NCBI GenBank assembly: GCA_030602845.1
Contig: JAUVYZ010000083.1
Coordinates: 1 to 8,083 of the forward strand
Direction of reading: 5' to 3'
DNA length: 8,083 bases
Origin: Phycisphaerae bacterium
Lineage (GTDB): Bacteria; Planctomycetota; Phycisphaerae; Sedimentisphaerales; Anaerobacaceae
The notes beneath the pieces were generated by a model that worked only from the letters and a program-made list of their open reading frames with translations, made no database searches and was not told where the DNA came from. Both the position numbers and the translations under genes were made by a program. Numbering within the stretch: the first letter of the stretch is position 1; every line of letters begins with the position of its first letter. Shown here piece after piece: positions 6,967-8,083 of the stretch.

Positions 6967-6994
6967 TTGCTTGACAGCGAGGATGCTGTATAAT
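6967..6994 (+). promoter_or_regulatory. Candidate sigma-70 promoter after the propeller gene
   Basis: A perfect TATAAT at 6989-6994 has TTGCTT 16 bases upstream (6967-6972). A perfect TTGACA at 6971-6976 is only 12 bases away and so badly spaced. Transcription would start near 7001 and run into the leader at 7079-7133. Confidence 0.4.
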
Positions 6995-7078
6995 CGTATC
7001 GCCTTTGGCCGGTTTGCCAAGGGTAGGTAGGAAGGTGACGATAAATACGATTCTATTACACTCATTTCGGTGACTTTT

Positions 7079-7095
7079 ACTGATAACGTATCAGT
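7079..7095. promoter_or_regulatory. Operator-like palindrome ACTGATA-ACG-TATCAGT
   Basis: Seven-base arms repeat perfectly in inverted form around ACG. It lies 25 bases upstream of a good ribosome site (AAGGAG, 7121-7126) and downstream of the TATAAT at 6989. This suits a repressor operator or leader hairpin for the small gene that the MITE-like element disrupts. Confidence 0.4.
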
Positions 7096-7133
7096 GCACC
7101 ATAAATATCTACAATTTTTTAAGGAGAAGTAAA

Positions 7134-7199
7134 ATGTTAAGTTTCGCACTTTCTAATAGGAGAAATCCTCACAAAACAAGGGTTTACGCACGATTTTGA
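7134..7199 (+). pseudogene. Start of a small gene interrupted by a MITE-like element
   Basis: AAGGAG (7121-7126) is spaced 7 bases from ATG 7134, the best ribosome site in this part of the window. The frame runs only 21 codons, MLSFALSNRRNPHKTRVYAR plus F, before TGA. From the second codon onwards the sequence is the left end of the TTAA-bounded element, so the codons after ATG come from the insertion. Removing the element with one TTAA gives only a 6-codon frame, so the original gene cannot be reconstructed from here. Confidence 0.35.
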
Positions 7200-7317
7200 A
7201 TTTTATGCATGTTTGGTAAAAGCCTCGAACATGCCAAAAATAATCAGATTGTCGTGAAATGGCTCACTGGCTTAAAATTACCCAAATTAACACTTTGTCA
7301 AAAAGTGCGAAAGTTAA
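7137..7317. mobile_element. MITE-like element with terminal inverted repeats and TTAA ends
   Basis: The left end TTAAGTTTCGCACTTTCTAA (7137-7156) matches the complement of the right end, TTAACTTTCGCACTTTTTGA (7298-7317), at 17 of 20 positions. Both ends are TTAA, consistent with a 4-base target duplication, giving 181 bp in all. No transposase fits inside. Internal structure includes GCATGTT/AACATGC (7207-7213 with 7228-7234) and CACTTT/AAAGTG near the right end. A non-autonomous element moved by a related insertion sequence elsewhere is the simplest reading. The family is not identified. Confidence 0.65.
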
Positions 7318-7336
7318 GTGATATACAGTAAAGCAA

Positions 7337-7384
7337 TTACTTCTCGGCTTGGGTGCGGTGATGTTGAGAAGAAAAAACACTTGA
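7337..7384 (+). pseudogene. Orphan PEP-CTERM sorting tail, copy 4
   Basis: The frame ending TGA 7382-7384 reads LLLGLGAVMLRRKNT. It lacks the P-E-P end and the first hydrophobic residues. The right end of the MITE-like element is only 19 bases upstream. Its stop codon overlaps the TTGACG of the promoter that follows. It is the copy closest to consensus in its second half. Confidence 0.6.
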
Positions 7385-7408
7385 CGTCATTAGCAAAACG
7401 GGTATAAT
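7381..7408 (+). promoter_or_regulatory. Strong sigma-70 promoter
   Basis: TTGACG (7381-7386) and a perfect TATAAT (7403-7408) with a 16-base spacer, 11 of 12 consensus bases. The expected start is near 7415. No protein gene follows; the next signal is a hairpin plus T-run at 7433-7498. Confidence 0.7.
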
Positions 7409-7414
7409 AAGAGT

Positions 7415-7498
7415 ACATTTTTTTATCCTTTCAAAAAGGCCCCTGTTGAGGGTTACCTATTTCCCTCACCTTCTGGAAAACGCAAGCAGGGGCTTTTT
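7415..7498 (+). ncRNA. Putative small RNA, about 85 nt
   Basis: A strong promoter and an intrinsic terminator enclose a short segment with no plausible start codon. The RNA would begin with a U-rich run (7418-7424) and then fold into an outer stem of 12 pairs (7434-7445 with 7487-7498). This holds an inner hairpin TGAGGG/CCCTCA (7447-7452 with 7463-7468) and the unpaired segment CCTTCTGGAAAACGCAAG. The pattern was compared by eye with SRP 4.5S RNA, 6S, glutamine and fluoride riboswitches, and hammerhead and twister ribozymes; none fits. The function is unknown, with a trans-acting regulator one possibility. Confidence 0.5.
7433..7498. terminator. Intrinsic terminator, likely bidirectional
   Basis: AAAAAGGCCCCTG pairs with CAGGGGCTTTTT, giving seven mostly G-C pairs ending in a T5 run on the + strand and an A5 run before the 5' arm. 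The loop is large (41 bases) but contains its own 6-bp hairpin. Confidence 0.6.
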
Positions 7499-7590
7499 AT
7501 TAAATACCCTGAAGAAAAGTGCTGTTTGGCCCGGAATTCGCCCAAAACCCGCTTATCGTGCTACGGTACAGAAAAAAGATTTGATTTCTG

Positions 7591-7716
7591 CCCACTACGC
7601 TCTTGCTGCTCGGTCTGCCCCATTATTAGAAGCAAGGCGGATTCGGGAAGTGTCGGAGCTTGGGTCGGAACTTCTAACAGGGCTTGGGTGCGGCAGTGGC
7701 GAGAAAAAAATGCTGA
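7591..7716 (+). pseudogene. Orphan PEP-CTERM tail, copy 5, split by a 63-base insert
   Basis: The first half (7591-7617) reads PTTLLLLGL; the second half (7681-7716) reads GLGAAVARKKC and a TGA. Both are in the same frame because the insert is exactly 63 bases, but the insert brings an in-frame TAG after CCC-CAT-TAT. The P-E-P motif is reduced to L-P-T. No upstream secretory gene is attached. Confidence 0.6.
7618..7680. repeat. Palindromic insert inside PEP-CTERM tail copy 5
   Basis: It starts CCCC and ends CAG before GGG, and contains TTAGAAG (7627-7633) with its complement CTTCTAA (7671-7677). It is flanked by GGTCTG on the left and GGCTTG on the right, a near-duplicate of the tail's Gly-Leu codons that may be a target duplication. 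The insertion position matches that in copy 2. Confidence 0.45.
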
Positions 7717-7732
7717 GATTGGCATTATTCTA

Positions 7733-7762
7733 TTGACAGGCTCGGTACGTTTCTTGTATATT
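7733..7762 (+). promoter_or_regulatory. Sigma-70 promoter
   Basis: A perfect TTGACA (7733-7738) and TATATT (7757-7762) with an 18-base spacer. It lies 16 bases after the stop of PEP-CTERM tail copy 5. The expected start is about 7769. Confidence 0.6.
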
Positions 7763-7768
7763 ATATGT

Positions 7769-7858
7769 GTTGCGGGCGCAGCAAAATTTTATAAATTAAA
7801 TGGCACTTAGCAACGTTGAGAGTTGGGACGATAATCTCCCAACTCTCTTCTTTTATTT
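7769..7858 (+). ncRNA. Putative small RNA, about 90 nt
   Basis: A promoter and a strong terminator bracket 90 bases with no credible reading frame. The 5' end GTTGC (7769-7773) can pair with GCAAC (7810-7814), closing an A/T-rich loop, just before the terminator hairpin. The arrangement is the same as for the small RNA unit 350 bases upstream: PEP-CTERM tail, promoter, short transcript, terminator. The sequences of the two RNAs are not obviously similar. Alternatively this is an aborted transcript from a lost gene. Confidence 0.45.
7818..7858 (+). terminator. Strong intrinsic terminator
   Basis: A perfect 11-pair stem GAGAGTTGGGA / TCCCAACTCTC (7818-7828 with 7837-7847), an 8-base loop, then TTCTTTTATTT. 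The T-rich tail is on the + strand only, so it does not obviously serve the leftward gene that ends at 7919. Confidence 0.85.
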
Positions 7859-7918
7859 ACATAATCCGCTGTAAATCTCTATGAAGATGTTATTTTTGGG
7901 CCCCAATACAAATTCTAA

Positions 7919-8083
7919 TTAACTCAAGACCACTTCTGCGTCCGGAGGCCCATTCAGTATTTCAACCGGCCGGCCCTGTTTATTATGTGTTAACTCTTCC
8001 TTATAGATACCTCCCGGCCGTAGAGACTTTGAGAACGGTCGGGCTATTCTTTCTGCGTATTTTCGCCGGAATGAATTTCCTGC
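7919..8083 (-). CDS. C-terminal end of an unidentified leftward gene (5' end outside window)
   Basis: On the minus strand a frame is open from the window edge for 54 codons to TAA at 7919-7921. It begins AGNSFRRKYAERIARPFSKS and ends GRPVEILNGPPDAEVVLS. There is no start codon inside, so only the C-terminus is seen. The composition (mixed charged residues, Pro and Gly turns, no membrane segment) looks like real protein. It is not recognised, and chance openness over 54 codons cannot be fully excluded. Confidence 0.5.
   Translation of the reverse strand, partial: AGNSFRRKYAERIARPFSKSLRPGGIYKEELTHNKQGRPVEILNGPPDAEVVLS

Noticed and set aside
6971..6994. TTGACA and TATAAT as one promoter
   Set aside because: Both hexamers are perfect but only 12 bases apart, too close for sigma-70; the TTGCTT at 16 bases is the better, weaker partner.
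1193..7716. The recurring intergenic sequences as a CRISPR array or as plain REP elements
   Set aside because: Spacing is irregular over kilobases and there are no spacers; the copies translate consistently to a known sorting-tail pattern with stop codons in place.
7446..7810. Two overlapping + strand frames of 94-96 codons at the right end
   Set aside because: They run through a terminator hairpin, a split tail and a promoter in arbitrary frames, with no ribosome sites.

Overview
The window looks like a piece of a Planctomycetota genome, most likely from the Phycisphaerae side (inference, no species call). The evidence is an exported ThuA-like protein, an exported PQQ-type beta-propeller protein with the DWPHWRGP opening common in planctomycetes, an exported M60-type metallopeptidase, and many DNA relics that encode PEP-CTERM (exosortase) sorting tails. 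No mobile-element transposase, tRNA, rRNA or CRISPR array was seen.

Layout. Bases 2-988 hold the 3' part of hflX (GTPase), entering from the left edge. Bases 989-1337 are intergenic, with a hairpin repeat and an orphan PEP-CTERM tail. A leftward thuA-like gene lies at 1338-2090. Bases 2091-2691 are a 600-base gene-free stretch with a palindrome upstream of thuA, a second orphan tail split by a hairpin insert, a REP-like repeat and a possible degraded tail. Then come a small 91-aa hypothetical protein (2692-2967), a small ferritin-like protein with an eroded metal site (3050-3538), and an orphan tail directly after its stop. A hairpin-rich leader (3693-3764) precedes the exported M60 peptidase (3811-5526). 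A possible 30-codon cysteine-rich peptide (5537-5629) sits before the PQQ-propeller gene (ends 6954). From 6955 to 7918 there is almost 1 kb without an ordinary protein gene: a leader with an operator-like palindrome and a ribosome site, a 181-bp TTAA-bounded MITE-like element sitting on that start codon, two further orphan tails, and two promoter-to-terminator units that look like small RNA genes. The last 165 bases encode the C-terminus of an unidentified leftward gene.

How the parts relate. The ThuA-like, M60 and PQQ-propeller proteins all carry signal peptides and fit a saprophytic cell processing glycans and glycoproteins outside the cytoplasm. They do not form one tight operon. The most unusual aspect is in the gaps: five or six pieces of PEP-CTERM tail coding sequence, all on the + strand, none joined to a secretory gene, each altered at the P-E-P triplet. 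Two are interrupted by palindromic inserts at the same codon position, and two lie immediately upstream of strong promoters for the putative small RNAs.
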